This document shows positions 1 through 6,957 of a stretch of 14,457 nucleotides of DNA, piece by piece (positions within the stretch are counted from its first letter, which is position 1; every line of letters begins with the position of its first letter). Origin of the DNA: Nitrospira sp. (lineage in GTDB: Bacteria > Nitrospirota > Nitrospiria > Nitrospirales > Nitrospiraceae); contig JABMDG010000038.1 of assembly GCA_015904045.1 (NCBI GenBank), positions 2,007 to 16,463 of the forward strand, given 5' to 3'. The position numbers were made by a program, and so were the translations under genes. The notes beneath the pieces were generated by a model that did no database searches, was not told the origin of the DNA, and saw nothing but the letters and a program-made list of their open reading frames with translations.

Positions 1-20
1 GGTCTTGGGAGGTTATGCCG

Positions 21-377
21 ATGCAGGCGTGCCCGTTTTGTCAACGATCACAACCCGAGATCAATCGCTTCTGTATACACTGTGGCCGTCGGATCGACGG
101 GAATGCCGAGGTGACTCCACCTTCGCAATCCGACCGGTCGGCACCCGGGCAGTTGAATATCCAGGTGCTGTACGGGATGGTCGCGGCCTTGGTGCTCGCC
201 ATCGTGTTTCCGCCGTGGGAAACTCCCCCCGATCAACCGCCGGAATTTCTCGGCATGCATTTCATTCTCTCTCCTCCCAATTCTGATGCCGTTGTGAGCC
301 GTATGCTGCAGACGATCGAACTGGCCACGATTACCATTGCCGGCTTGTATGGCGCGTTTCTGTTTCGGAAAAAGTGA
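21..377 (+). CDS. Small zinc-ribbon membrane protein
   Basis: Protein of 118 residues with a CPFC...CIHC four-cysteine zinc ribbon in the first 20 residues, a Ser/Pro-rich linker, one hydrophobic segment at about residues 47-64 and a second near the C-terminus (about 95-115), ending in RKK. It probably sits in the inner membrane with a cytoplasmic zinc ribbon; its role is unknown. An in-frame ATG at 15 lies only 2 nt from the GGGAGG at 7-12. The ATG at 21 lies 8 nt from it and is the better start. It lies outside the duplicated neighbourhood and faces the dihydrolase gene convergently. The zinc ribbon is clear; the function is not assigned. Confidence 0.75.
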   Translation: MQACPFCQRSQPEINRFCIHCGRRIDGNAEVTPPSQSDRSAPGQLNIQVLYGMVAALVLAIVFPPWETPPDQPPEFLGMHFILSPPNSDAVVSRMLQTIELATITIAGLYGAFLFRKK

Positions 378-394
378 TCACGTCACACGTCTAG

Positions 395-483
395 CGTCAT
401 TCGTTATGCGGCAAACATACGTAGGAGGAGTTTATCTCACGGGCTCACTCCGACGGTTGACGATTGACGAAGAACGAATGACG
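395..483. repeat. Intergenic inverted repeat, 11-bp arms
   Basis: CGTCATTCGTT at 395-405 is matched by its exact reverse complement AACGAATGACG at 473-483, with 67 bp between. It fills the gap between two convergent genes. The core CGAATGACG also occurs at 13863-13871 in the gap between the two ABC transporter genes, so it may be a small dispersed intergenic repeat. There is no T-tract, so it is not a clear terminator. Confidence 0.5.
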
Positions 484-487
484 GCAG

Positions 488-1288
488 CTAGTCCAGCGCC
501 AAAGTCAGACACTTTGCCGAACCGCCCGACTTCATGAATTCATCGAGCGGAACGGAATGGGTGCGGTATCCCCTGGCTTGGAGCAGATGTTCGGTTGTCG
601 GACATCCGGACGGCAGGACGACATGTTTCCCGACGCAGACCGCGTTGCAAGCGAACCGCAACGCGTCATCCTCCGGGACGGGGAGTTGCCGGTCCTTCGG
701 AATTCGCTGGGCAATCGCGGACTGACCATCGGGATCGAAGGCAGGCGGGAAATAGAGCAGGTCTCCTCCGCTCAAGGGGCAGAAGCAGGTGTCGAGATGG
801 TAAAAGCGAGCATCGACGAGTTCGAGCGGAATGATTTCCCGACGGAACCGTTCGCTCAGGAATGGGAAGGCGCGGATATCTGACCGTTGACGATAGCCGC
901 CGAACCAACAGTCCGGAAACCCCAAGAGGTCTCCTGCGCCTTCAAAATACAACTCCTTGTCCAGGGTCACCACCTCGTACCCGTGATCTCGAAACCAGCT
1001 TGCAAAGTGCACTTCCTCCCGCTGCCGTTCAGGATAACGAAAGCGGCTGACGACCGCCGTGCGGTCGACCACGATACCGGCATTGGCGGTGAACACTAAA
1101 TCGGGCAGTCCCGCCACCGGCGTCATTCGTTCAAGCGTGACCCCCACATCGTGCTCAAAGACGCGCATCAGTCCGTGCCACTGTTTGACGGCCTGTTCAT
1201 GGTCGACCCGATTGCTGAGCCGCATCCAGGGGTTGATTTCGTATTCGATTCCGAAGAAGTCCGGCGGGCAGATGAGCAGGCGGCTCAT
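488..1288 (-). CDS. Arginine dihydrolase-like guanidine hydrolase (ArgZ/DDAH family), copy A
   Basis: Protein of 266 residues of the amidinotransferase/dimethylargininase superfamily. Visible catalytic features are DLVFTANAG at 63-71, FEGAGD with E116, FYHLDTCFCPL with H164, and the nucleophile C260 in GGSAKCLTL. The length and the Asn in FTANAG fit the single-domain arginine dihydrolase part of cyanobacterial ArgZ/AgrE (arginine to ornithine, CO2 and two NH3), recalled from memory. Its ATG overlaps the stop of the LOR/SDH gene as ATGA, with GGGGAG 6 nt upstream, so the two are translationally coupled. That partner resembles the C-terminal half of AgrE, which supports arginine rather than methylarginine as substrate. 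Dimethylargininase or plain arginine deiminase activity remains possible. Only its first ~30 codons survive in block B. Confidence 0.85.
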   Translation of the reverse strand: MSRLLICPPDFFGIEYEINPWMRLSNRVDHEQAVKQWHGLMRVFEHDVGVTLERMTPVAGLPDLVFTANAGIVVDRTAVVSRFRYPERQREEVHFASWFRDHGYEVVTLDKELYFEGAGDLLGFPDCWFGGYRQRSDIRAFPFLSERFRREIIPLELVDARFYHLDTCFCPLSGGDLLYFPPAFDPDGQSAIAQRIPKDRQLPVPEDDALRFACNAVCVGKHVVLPSGCPTTEHLLQARGYRTHSVPLDEFMKSGGSAKCLTLALD

Positions 1289-2529
1289 ACTGGTCTCCCC
1301 AGGAGCCGGGCCAATTCCGACAGAAAGGAGGCCGCGTCCATGACGAGACCGACAGCTTGAAAGCTGCCGCGATCCGCCAGTTTGGTCGGCACGGAGGGAT
1401 TCACGTCCACACAGACTGTCGGCACCGTGGCCGGCAGGAGATTGCCAGTCGCGATCGAGTGCAGTGTCGATGCGACCAACAGGGCCAGACCGACGCCGGG
1501 AATCACGGCACGCATGGCATCCTGCGCACGAACCGAATCGGTGATCACACCGGGGAGAGGGCCGTCATCACGAATGGTCCCTGCCACGACCACAGGAATT
1601 CGCTGTCGGATACAGGCTGCCATAATCCCCTGCTTCACCACGCCCGAAGCTACTGCCTGCTCAATACTTCCAATCGCGCGAATCCGATTGATCGTTCGCA
1701 AGTGATGCTCATGGCCATGGGGCACCGCCCGACCGGCAGTGAGCCCATAGCCCAAGGAGGTGCCGTAGAGATCCGCCTCCATGTCATGGGCCGCCAGCGC
1801 ATTGCCGCAAAACAGCACGTGCACAAAGCCTTCTTCGATCAACCAGGCCAGCGCTTCTCGCCCGCCGGCATGAATGATCGCAGGCCCTCCCGCCAGCAGC
1901 ACGTTCGACTCTGCCTGGCCCTGTCTGTGCCGTTCTCTCAATTGATGCATTCGGGCGGCAATATCGGCGATCACGTGGCCATGAGGCCGTTCCGCCGAGA
2001 CTTGTGAATCCATGAATCCGAACACGTCCCGCTCGCGTGGCCGTTGCAATGGAATAATGCGCACCCCGTCGCGGCCCACGACAATCCGTTCTCCACGGCG
2101 GACCGTTCCCATCGGAACAGCCCGCACGACGGATGCCTCTTCGTCCACCAGAATGCCGAGATCCATTTCGATCCGATCGACGTCCACCCACTGCCCATGG
2201 ATTCGGATTTGGGTCGGCAAATGCGTTGTGGCATAAAAGTCGTCCGGGAAGATGCCGTTGGCCGGCGCGGACTCGAATCTGCAATCGGCCTCACGCTCGA
2301 TAGCAGCTCCATGGGGTTGGATCGCTTTAAGAATGTCATCCAGTAGCGCCTTCGAAGCGGCCTGAATGACAATGCGAGCGCGGGAGGGCTCCTCTCGTGT
2401 TTTGCCGATATGCACATCTTCCAGGTCGAAGGTGCCACCCATCATCAGGATGGTGTCCAGCACTTTGGCCAAGAGTGGCGAGTCGATGATATGTCCACTG
2501 AGGAGGACGGTTTCTTGATGGAGACTCAT
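1285..2529 (-). CDS. LOR/SDH-type (TIGR00300-like) ornithine cyclodeaminase-like protein, copy A
   Basis: Protein of 414 residues matching the family named after the lysine-ketoglutarate reductase/saccharopine dehydrogenase (LOR/SDH) conserved region. The N-terminal part (about 1-190) contains the conserved FPDDFYATTHLPTQIR stretch. The C-terminal part carries a nucleotide-binding-like region with LLAGGPAIIHAGG, VLFCGNALAAHDME, GTSLGYG and VCVDVNPSVPTKL. Archaeal members and the C-terminal half of cyanobacterial AgrE convert ornithine to proline plus ammonia using NAD; that activity is inferred here. It is the first gene of a two-gene minus-strand operon with the arginine dihydrolase. A promoter-like extended -10 lies about 28 bp upstream. 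Copy B is the same length and very similar throughout. Confidence 0.85.
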   Translation of the reverse strand: MSLHQETVLLSGHIIDSPLLAKVLDTILMMGGTFDLEDVHIGKTREEPSRARIVIQAASKALLDDILKAIQPHGAAIEREADCRFESAPANGIFPDDFYATTHLPTQIRIHGQWVDVDRIEMDLGILVDEEASVVRAVPMGTVRRGERIVVGRDGVRIIPLQRPRERDVFGFMDSQVSAERPHGHVIADIAARMHQLRERHRQGQAESNVLLAGGPAIIHAGGREALAWLIEEGFVHVLFCGNALAAHDMEADLYGTSLGYGLTAGRAVPHGHEHHLRTINRIRAIGSIEQAVASGVVKQGIMAACIRQRIPVVVAGTIRDDGPLPGVITDSVRAQDAMRAVIPGVGLALLVASTLHSIATGNLLPATVPTVCVDVNPSVPTKLADRGSFQAVGLVMDAASFLSELARLLGRPV

Positions 2530-2532
2530 GGG

Positions 2533-2585
2533 CCGGCTCTTTCAGTTTGTGCCTGCATTCTACCACGCAGGCGCTGAACGGCCGG
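2533..2585 (-). promoter_or_regulatory. Putative promoter of the LOR/SDH operon, -10 inside an inverted repeat (copy A)
   Basis: On the minus strand TGGTAGAAT (an extended -10, with TAGAAT = plus 2557-2562) lies about 28 bp before the ATG at 2529. It sits in the loop of an imperfect stem: CCGGC 2533-2537, TTCAG 2541-2545 and GCCTGC 2551-2556 pair with GCAGGC 2567-2572, CTGAA 2574-2578 and GCCGG 2581-2585. Copy B keeps the same TGGTAGAAT and an upstream CCGGCC-x-TTCA, again inside an inverted repeat but with different arm sequence. No good -35 is visible. The stem has no following U-tract, so a terminator is unlikely. Confidence 0.45.
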
Positions 2586-2601
2586 ATGGAACTCGAAACT
2601 A

Positions 2602-3648
2602 CTACGAGGCGATCGTATCGGTTTTCATCAGTTCTCGGAGCACACTCGTGGCGTAGGCGCCGGGAGGCAGTGTAAACGAAAGGGTCAGGACCGAACCGTC
2701 CAGCGACCAGTCAAGTTCTGCCAACGGAACCCGCAAAGCCCGCCGCTCTCCGCGAAACCCGCAGGTCTTTGCCGCTGCAACCAGGGCCTCTTTCGTCGTC
2801 CCCGCGTCCGTCATGACAGCCTCTTCGATCCGCCCCGGTTCCCCGTCGGCCCAGGATACCCGTGAGCCGAACAAAATCCCCGTCGGACTAATCTCGAAAC
2901 GATCCGCGCGGGGCTGTTCTTGCTCGGCAGTCTCGACGTGAAAGCAGGCGCCGTTCTCTGTCTTGATCGCCCAATCTCCAACAAAGACCCGGTCGATCGA
3001 ATCGATCCGTTGAGCCAGAATGTTGTTGAAGAGTTGCGACTGGAACGCATTGAGGTACCACATTCGATTCGCGCGGCTTAGGCGGGCCCGCCTGGCTGTA
3101 TCGGACAGCAATGCTGCGCCGACGAGATAGTTGTCGCCTTTCTTGCCTTGCCGTTGGGGCCCGAAGTAATGAGGTACGCCCCGTCGCTGGAGCAGTTGCA
3201 GCATATCGGGCACGGTCGTTCGAGCATGATCGGCGATGTCGCGGATGACCAAACGGAACCGGTTGCCCGCATGATGTCCGGGCCGCAGCCGATTCCGGTG
3301 ACGTCCCAGGATGTCGATGGACAGGATCCGATCGTCGGGCTTCAGGCGACCGAGCTGTTCGGGCGTCACGAAATGCAGAGAAAGCATTTGGGTGGTGACA
3401 GCCCGTGCGTCTTTGAGCCCGGCAGTTCCGATGCCTAGCACCTTCACGCCAACGGCGGTGGAAATCATCTTGACGAGATCCGGCGTGGACAGCAGCCGTT
3501 TGGTGACTTTGATGTAGAGGTGTTCTCCGTCCCCACACGGCAAGTAGAGCGGCCGTTCCTCGACCTGAAAGTCCTCAGGTACAGTGCGAATATGGCCGCC
3601 GATTCCAGGGATGCTGCTGGTGAGAAAGGGATAGATCGGTTGCATCAC
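2602..3648 (-). CDS. truD: tRNA pseudouridine(13) synthase TruD, copy A
   Basis: Protein of 348 residues that makes pseudouridine 13 in tRNA. The catalytic Asp is D80 in GLKDARA, the same number as in the E. coli enzyme from memory. Other TruD marks are EDFQVEE (25-31), NRLRPGHHAGNRFRL, and HYFGPQRQGKKGDN (compare NYFG-x-QRFG). The C-terminal region ends PPGAYATSVLREL. The first codon is GTG (3646-3648), directly followed by ATG; AAGAGG lies about 9 nt before the GTG. It is divergent from the phosphoesterase gene and upstream of LOR/SDH on the same strand, with a 72-bp gap holding a separate promoter-like element. This is the only intact truD in the window. Confidence 0.95.
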   Translation of the reverse strand: MMQPIYPFLTSSIPGIGGHIRTVPEDFQVEERPLYLPCGDGEHLYIKVTKRLLSTPDLVKMISTAVGVKVLGIGTAGLKDARAVTTQMLSLHFVTPEQLGRLKPDDRILSIDILGRHRNRLRPGHHAGNRFRLVIRDIADHARTTVPDMLQLLQRRGVPHYFGPQRQGKKGDNYLVGAALLSDTARRARLSRANRMWYLNAFQSQLFNNILAQRIDSIDRVFVGDWAIKTENGACFHVETAEQEQPRADRFEISPTGILFGSRVSWADGEPGRIEEAVMTDAGTTKEALVAAAKTCGFRGERRALRVPLAELDWSLDGSVLTLSFTLPPGAYATSVLRELMKTDTIAS

Positions 3649-3699
3649 TCGTCCGCACCTCTTGAAGTGACCGCCCTGGGCGTCACTAAACCTTCGGAA

Positions 3700-3727
3700 C
3701 TGTTCAAAAAAATGTCCATGGTATACT
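3700..3727 (+). promoter_or_regulatory. Sigma70-like promoter of metallophosphoesterase A
   Basis: CTGTTC (3700-3705), a 16-bp spacer, and TATACT (3722-3727), about 45 bp before the ATG at 3773. The same arrangement (TTGTTG, 16 bp, TATACT) precedes copy B at 7919-7946. The sequence around the -10 is conserved although the rest of the gap has diverged. Confidence 0.6.
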
Positions 3728-3772
3728 TTTCCTGTCCTCAGCGAAACGACCGGGCCAATTACGGGTTGGAGA

Positions 3773-4633
3773 ATGAGCCGACGACAGACGGTGTCATGGC
3801 CTGATCGTGTGCGATCTTTTATCGGTTACTGCGTCAGCGAACCGCTCTATCGGGCATTTAGTCTGGTGCCCCATTGGGAATGGGGTTTGTCCGAACATGA
3901 TGTCTCTGTTCTGACCCATGCCCATCCATCCCTTGCCGGTCGTCGCGCCGTCCATCTCACGGATCTACACCTGGACCGCTATCATTCAAGGCATGACCGT
4001 ATTGTCGAAACCGTGAGCGAACTGCACCCCGATTGGATTTTTATCACAGGGGATTTGCTGAACGTCCCTGAAGGCCTGCCCCACCTCTTTCGATTTCTCG
4101 AGCGGCTGCGCGCTATTGCGCCTGTCTACATGACGTTAGGGAATCACGACCACTACAGCGGCGTGGGGGTCGCGCAATATGCCGAGTTGGCCGACCGGCA
4201 CAAGATTACCTTGTTGATGAACCAAAGCGCCAGGCTCTCGATAGGAACGGGAGAATTGATCGTTGTGGGAGTCGATGATCCCTCTCTTCATCGGGCCGAT
4301 CTCCGATGTGTACCTGCGGGTGCCGACCGCCGTTTTATTCTCCTGCTGGCTCATGCCCCGAACATTTTGGACTATGTGGAAGCGCATCACGACATCGATT
4401 TGATTCTGTGCGGGCACAGCCACGGAGGCCAGTGGAGAGTGCCGGGCATTCCCACCTTCTGGCTTCCTCCCGGATGTAATGGCCGTGTGGATGGTTGGCA
4501 CGAATCCGGCCGACACAGGCTCTACGTCAACCGTGGGTTAGGGTGGTCATTCCTGCCATTTCGTTTGAACTGTCGGCCGGAGATTGTTCTGCTTCAGTGG
4601 ATTTCGGAAGAAATCAAGCCTCAAGATGCCTAA
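3773..4633 (+). CDS. Calcineurin-like metallophosphoesterase (YkuE-like), copy A
   Basis: Protein of 286 residues with the complete two-metal phosphoesterase signature: DLHLD (D64, H66), GDLLN (D94), GNHDH (N124, H125), HAPN (H194) and GHSHGGQ (H215, H217). The order and spacing resemble the YkuE branch, whose members act on phosphodiesters or lipid-linked pyrophosphates; the substrate here is unknown. No signal peptide or clear membrane segment is seen, though residues 20-35 are mildly hydrophobic. GGAG lies only 1 nt before the ATG, which is unusually close. The MSxRQ-xx-SWPDR start is conserved in copy B, which supports it. It ends 3 bp before the stop of the convergent HEAT gene. Confidence 0.9.
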   Translation: MSRRQTVSWPDRVRSFIGYCVSEPLYRAFSLVPHWEWGLSEHDVSVLTHAHPSLAGRRAVHLTDLHLDRYHSRHDRIVETVSELHPDWIFITGDLLNVPEGLPHLFRFLERLRAIAPVYMTLGNHDHYSGVGVAQYAELADRHKITLLMNQSARLSIGTGELIVVGVDDPSLHRADLRCVPAGADRRFILLLAHAPNILDYVEAHHDIDLILCGHSHGGQWRVPGIPTFWLPPGCNGRVDGWHESGRHRLYVNRGLGWSFLPFRLNCRPEIVLLQWISEEIKPQDA

Positions 4634-4636
4634 TCT

Positions 4637-5269
4637 TCACCCTCGCATCCGTTCCAGCGCTTCCCTAGCCCGGCTTCGTACGGTCTGATCCCAATCGTGT
4701 TCCATGATGGTCTTGAGGCGTTCACGTGCTTCGACGGCTCTCAGGCGTCCCAATCCCAAGGCCGCGCAGGAACGCACGTAAGCGTGGTCATCTTCCAGGG
4801 CCTTCACGAGTAGCGGCACCACCGACATGTCTTGCAACGCCCCAAGATGACTGGCCGCCATTCCCCTGATGCGATGCTGTTTATCACCCAACGCTCGCTG
4901 TAGGGTTGTGACAAACAGCTCTCTTAAGGTCGGAACGGCTGCTTCAAGTCCATCAATGCGATACCCATTCATCTCAAGTAACGCGAACGCCATCTCCAGC
5001 TTCTTGTCTTGAACGGTTTCTCGCTCAAACAATGACAGCAGCTTGGTTCGTTCTTGAGACGTTGCACGGCGGCGAAGCACCGCTCTGATGGGAATGAACA
5101 ATATGACAGCGAGCGCCAGACCGATCGCAGCCATTGGTACGGCCTGGTCGACGACATAGTCTTGGGTGTCAGGAGGCAGCTTTTTCCAAATCCACACTCC
5201 GGCCACGACAAGGCCGATGAGGACGATGATCGATGTCAGATTGGCGTGCCCTCGTGCATCACGTTCCAT
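4637..5269 (-). CDS. Membrane-anchored HEAT-repeat protein, copy A
   Basis: Protein of 210 residues. Two hydrophobic segments lie at about 11-28 and 43-63, with a short KLPPDTQDY linker between them. A charged helical region follows. HEAT-like repeats cover about 120-205, visible in DKQHRIRGMAASHLGAL, VPLLVKALEDDHAYVRSCAALGLGRL and DQTVRSRAREALERM. It probably displays a cytoplasmic protein-binding scaffold at the inner membrane. No biochemical role can be assigned. No Shine-Dalgarno sequence is seen before the ATG. It is divergent from marR and convergent with the phosphoesterase, an arrangement kept in block B. Confidence 0.8.
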   Translation of the reverse strand: MERDARGHANLTSIIVLIGLVVAGVWIWKKLPPDTQDYVVDQAVPMAAIGLALAVILFIPIRAVLRRRATSQERTKLLSLFERETVQDKKLEMAFALLEMNGYRIDGLEAAVPTLRELFVTTLQRALGDKQHRIRGMAASHLGALQDMSVVPLLVKALEDDHAYVRSCAALGLGRLRAVEARERLKTIMEHDWDQTVRSRAREALERMRG

Positions 5270-5339
5270 ATAGGAGTCGGATCTTACGGTCGAGATCGAT
5301 GGCCGTCAACGCATCTTCCGTCCAGCTCAGGGCAAGCCT

Positions 5340-5885
5340 TTGGACCGGCTTGGGACCGGTTCCGGCTTGACGGTCCAACTGTTTCCCCACTATTCTCCGC
5401 TTGTGGAGTTGCCGCATCTAAAAGACGATCCCCACCTCAAGCTCGTTCGGCCACTGGTCGAAGCCTATCTTGCCTTCTGGCGTACAGGCAGCCGGCACAT
5501 TAAATCCATGAGGTTAACCCCTTCTCAATTCGACGTGCTGGTGACGCTGGGCGATACCCAGGGCATGACCTGTTCGGAATTGTCAGCGCAAACCCTCGTC
5601 ACGAAAGGCACCTTGACCGGCGTGCTCGATCGTCTGGTGTCGAAGGGGCTGATCAGGCGGGAGACGATACGAGGAGATCGCCGCGCTACGAGGGTCTTGC
5701 TGACTGCCAAAGGTGATGCGCTCTTTCGGAAGACATTCACCGCGCATGTCGCGTTCCTGCGCCCGTTCTTTGAGCAGGCCTTAAGCGGGCAAGAAGTGGA
5801 ACAGGTCTGTCTGTCGCTTGGTCGTCTCCGAGACAGTTTTCAGAAGGAGATGGACGTCAGGACAAGCCGCCGTCGCCCGGTGTGA
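5340..5885 (+). CDS. MarR-family transcriptional regulator, copy A
   Basis: Protein of 181 residues with a MarR winged-helix domain at about 55-150. SQFDVLVTLGD opens the DNA-binding part, TLVTKGTLTGVLDRLVSKGL is the recognition helix, and IRRETIRGDRRATRV forms the wing. Helices for dimerisation lie before (about 30-57) and after it. The TTG start at 5340 has AGGG 7 nt upstream; a GTG at 5403 is an alternative, so the first ~20 residues are uncertain. The stop lies just before the beta-lactamase-fold gene, suggesting one transcript. The ligand and targets are unknown. Autoregulation of the gap shared with the HEAT gene is only a guess. Confidence 0.85.
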   Translation: MDRLGTGSGLTVQLFPHYSPLVELPHLKDDPHLKLVRPLVEAYLAFWRTGSRHIKSMRLTPSQFDVLVTLGDTQGMTCSELSAQTLVTKGTLTGVLDRLVSKGLIRRETIRGDRRATRVLLTAKGDALFRKTFTAHVAFLRPFFEQALSGQEVEQVCLSLGRLRDSFQKEMDVRTSRRRPV

Positions 5886-5911
5886 TCGTCCTCTCACCCG
5901 ACATGGGATCT

Positions 5912-6667
5912 ATGCAACTCACCATTCTTGGTTCCGGTACCAATGTGCATCCAACCCGCGCTGCCGCCGGCTATCTGGTGCAGACGGATCAGCCCATTCT
6001 GTTGGATTTCGGTCCGCGGACCTTGATGAATCTCATCAAGACCGGAGTGAACCGGCACGGGATCACGCACATTCTCTTCTCCCATTTTCATGCGGACCAC
6101 TTTTCCGATTTCATCTCGTTTTTCTTCGACGCGGTGATCTACGCTAAACACGAAGGCGGGCATCGTCCTGACATGACACTGATCGGCCCGCGGGGCACGA
6201 TACGGCTGCTGCAAACAATCATGGAAACCTTCCCGAGTTTCTCACGGCCACCGTTCAAGGTGACGTTGAAAGAAGTCTCTTCAAAGGCATTCATGATCGG
6301 GGCCACGCGCGTCATTCCGAAACCTGTGGTCCATGTTCCGGATCTTTCGAGCGTCGGGTATCGGATCGAGTACCAGGGGAAAACGATGGTCTATTCTGGA
6401 GATTCCCAATACTGCGATGGGCTTGTCCGGCTCTGTGCCGGGGCGGACCTCGCCGTGCTCGACTGCTCGTTTCCCGCCAATAAACCCGGACCGGTCCATC
6501 TGCATGCCGGACAATGTGGCCAAGTCGCACGGGAAGCCGGCGTCGGCCAGCTCATCCTGTCGCATTTCTATCCGATCGCGGACCGGTACGACGTGAAGGC
6601 CCAGGCTGGGGAACAGTATGGGGGTAGGATCAGGAAGGGGAGAGACTTGTTGACGATCAGGCTGTAA
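5912..6667 (+). CDS. RNase Z-like metallo-beta-lactamase-fold hydrolase, copy A
   Basis: Protein of 251 residues. It has the metal-binding SHFHADH (H58, H60, D62, H63), H141, SGDSQYC (D164) and LSHFYP (H218). This set fits the ribonuclease Z/arylsulfatase-like branch with two zinc ions. A tRNA 3'-processing role is possible, but many relatives have other substrates. The ATG at 5912 gives the same length and the same M-x-LTILGSG start as copy B. A GTG at 5882 overlapping the marR stop would add ten residues with no counterpart in B. It follows marR on the same strand and is convergent with the SirB1 remnant, with 1 bp between stops. Confidence 0.85.
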   Translation: MQLTILGSGTNVHPTRAAAGYLVQTDQPILLDFGPRTLMNLIKTGVNRHGITHILFSHFHADHFSDFISFFFDAVIYAKHEGGHRPDMTLIGPRGTIRLLQTIMETFPSFSRPPFKVTLKEVSSKAFMIGATRVIPKPVVHVPDLSSVGYRIEYQGKTMVYSGDSQYCDGLVRLCAGADLAVLDCSFPANKPGPVHLHAGQCGQVAREAGVGQLILSHFYPIADRYDVKAQAGEQYGGRIRKGRDLLTIRL

Positions 6668-6668
6668 C

Positions 6669-6957
6669 TTACAGCCCTTCTTCGCGCGGCTCACCACCAA
6701 GAATTTCAATATATCTGGTCAGGCGAGCGGTCTTCACCGGTTCGGTCATCTTGGCGTAAATCGACAACAGATTTTTCACCATCCGGGAAAGAATGGCGCG
6801 AACCGGGCTCGGTTGCAGGTACGTGTCGTCGAATCCATAGCCCGCTTCTGTCAGAAACCGTGCGCAATTCTTCTCGGTCAGCAGCGCGCCGCCGTTAAAA
6901 CAATCAATGAAAATCTTATAGCGGTCGGACTCGTACTTCACGAGGAAATGCCCAGGC
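6669..6957 (-). pseudogene. SirB1-family (transglutaminase-like) gene, 3' fragment, copy A
   Basis: Only the last ~95 codons remain, from PGHFLVKYESDRYKIF through LTRYIEILGGEPREEGL. They match the 3' part of the second SirB1 copy at 12296-12650. The 5' two thirds are gone. The sequence switches abruptly at 6957/6958 into the 3' part of B-type truD, with no shared bases of note. An open frame continues upstream from TruD in another frame and gives a 149-codon ORF, but its first ~54 codons are not SirB1. SirB1-family proteins are of unknown function. This copy is almost certainly dead. Confidence 0.8.

Noticed and set aside
395..483. Inverted repeat as a rho-independent terminator or MITE
   Set aside because: The loop is 67 bp, there is no T-tract, and no target-site duplication is seen.
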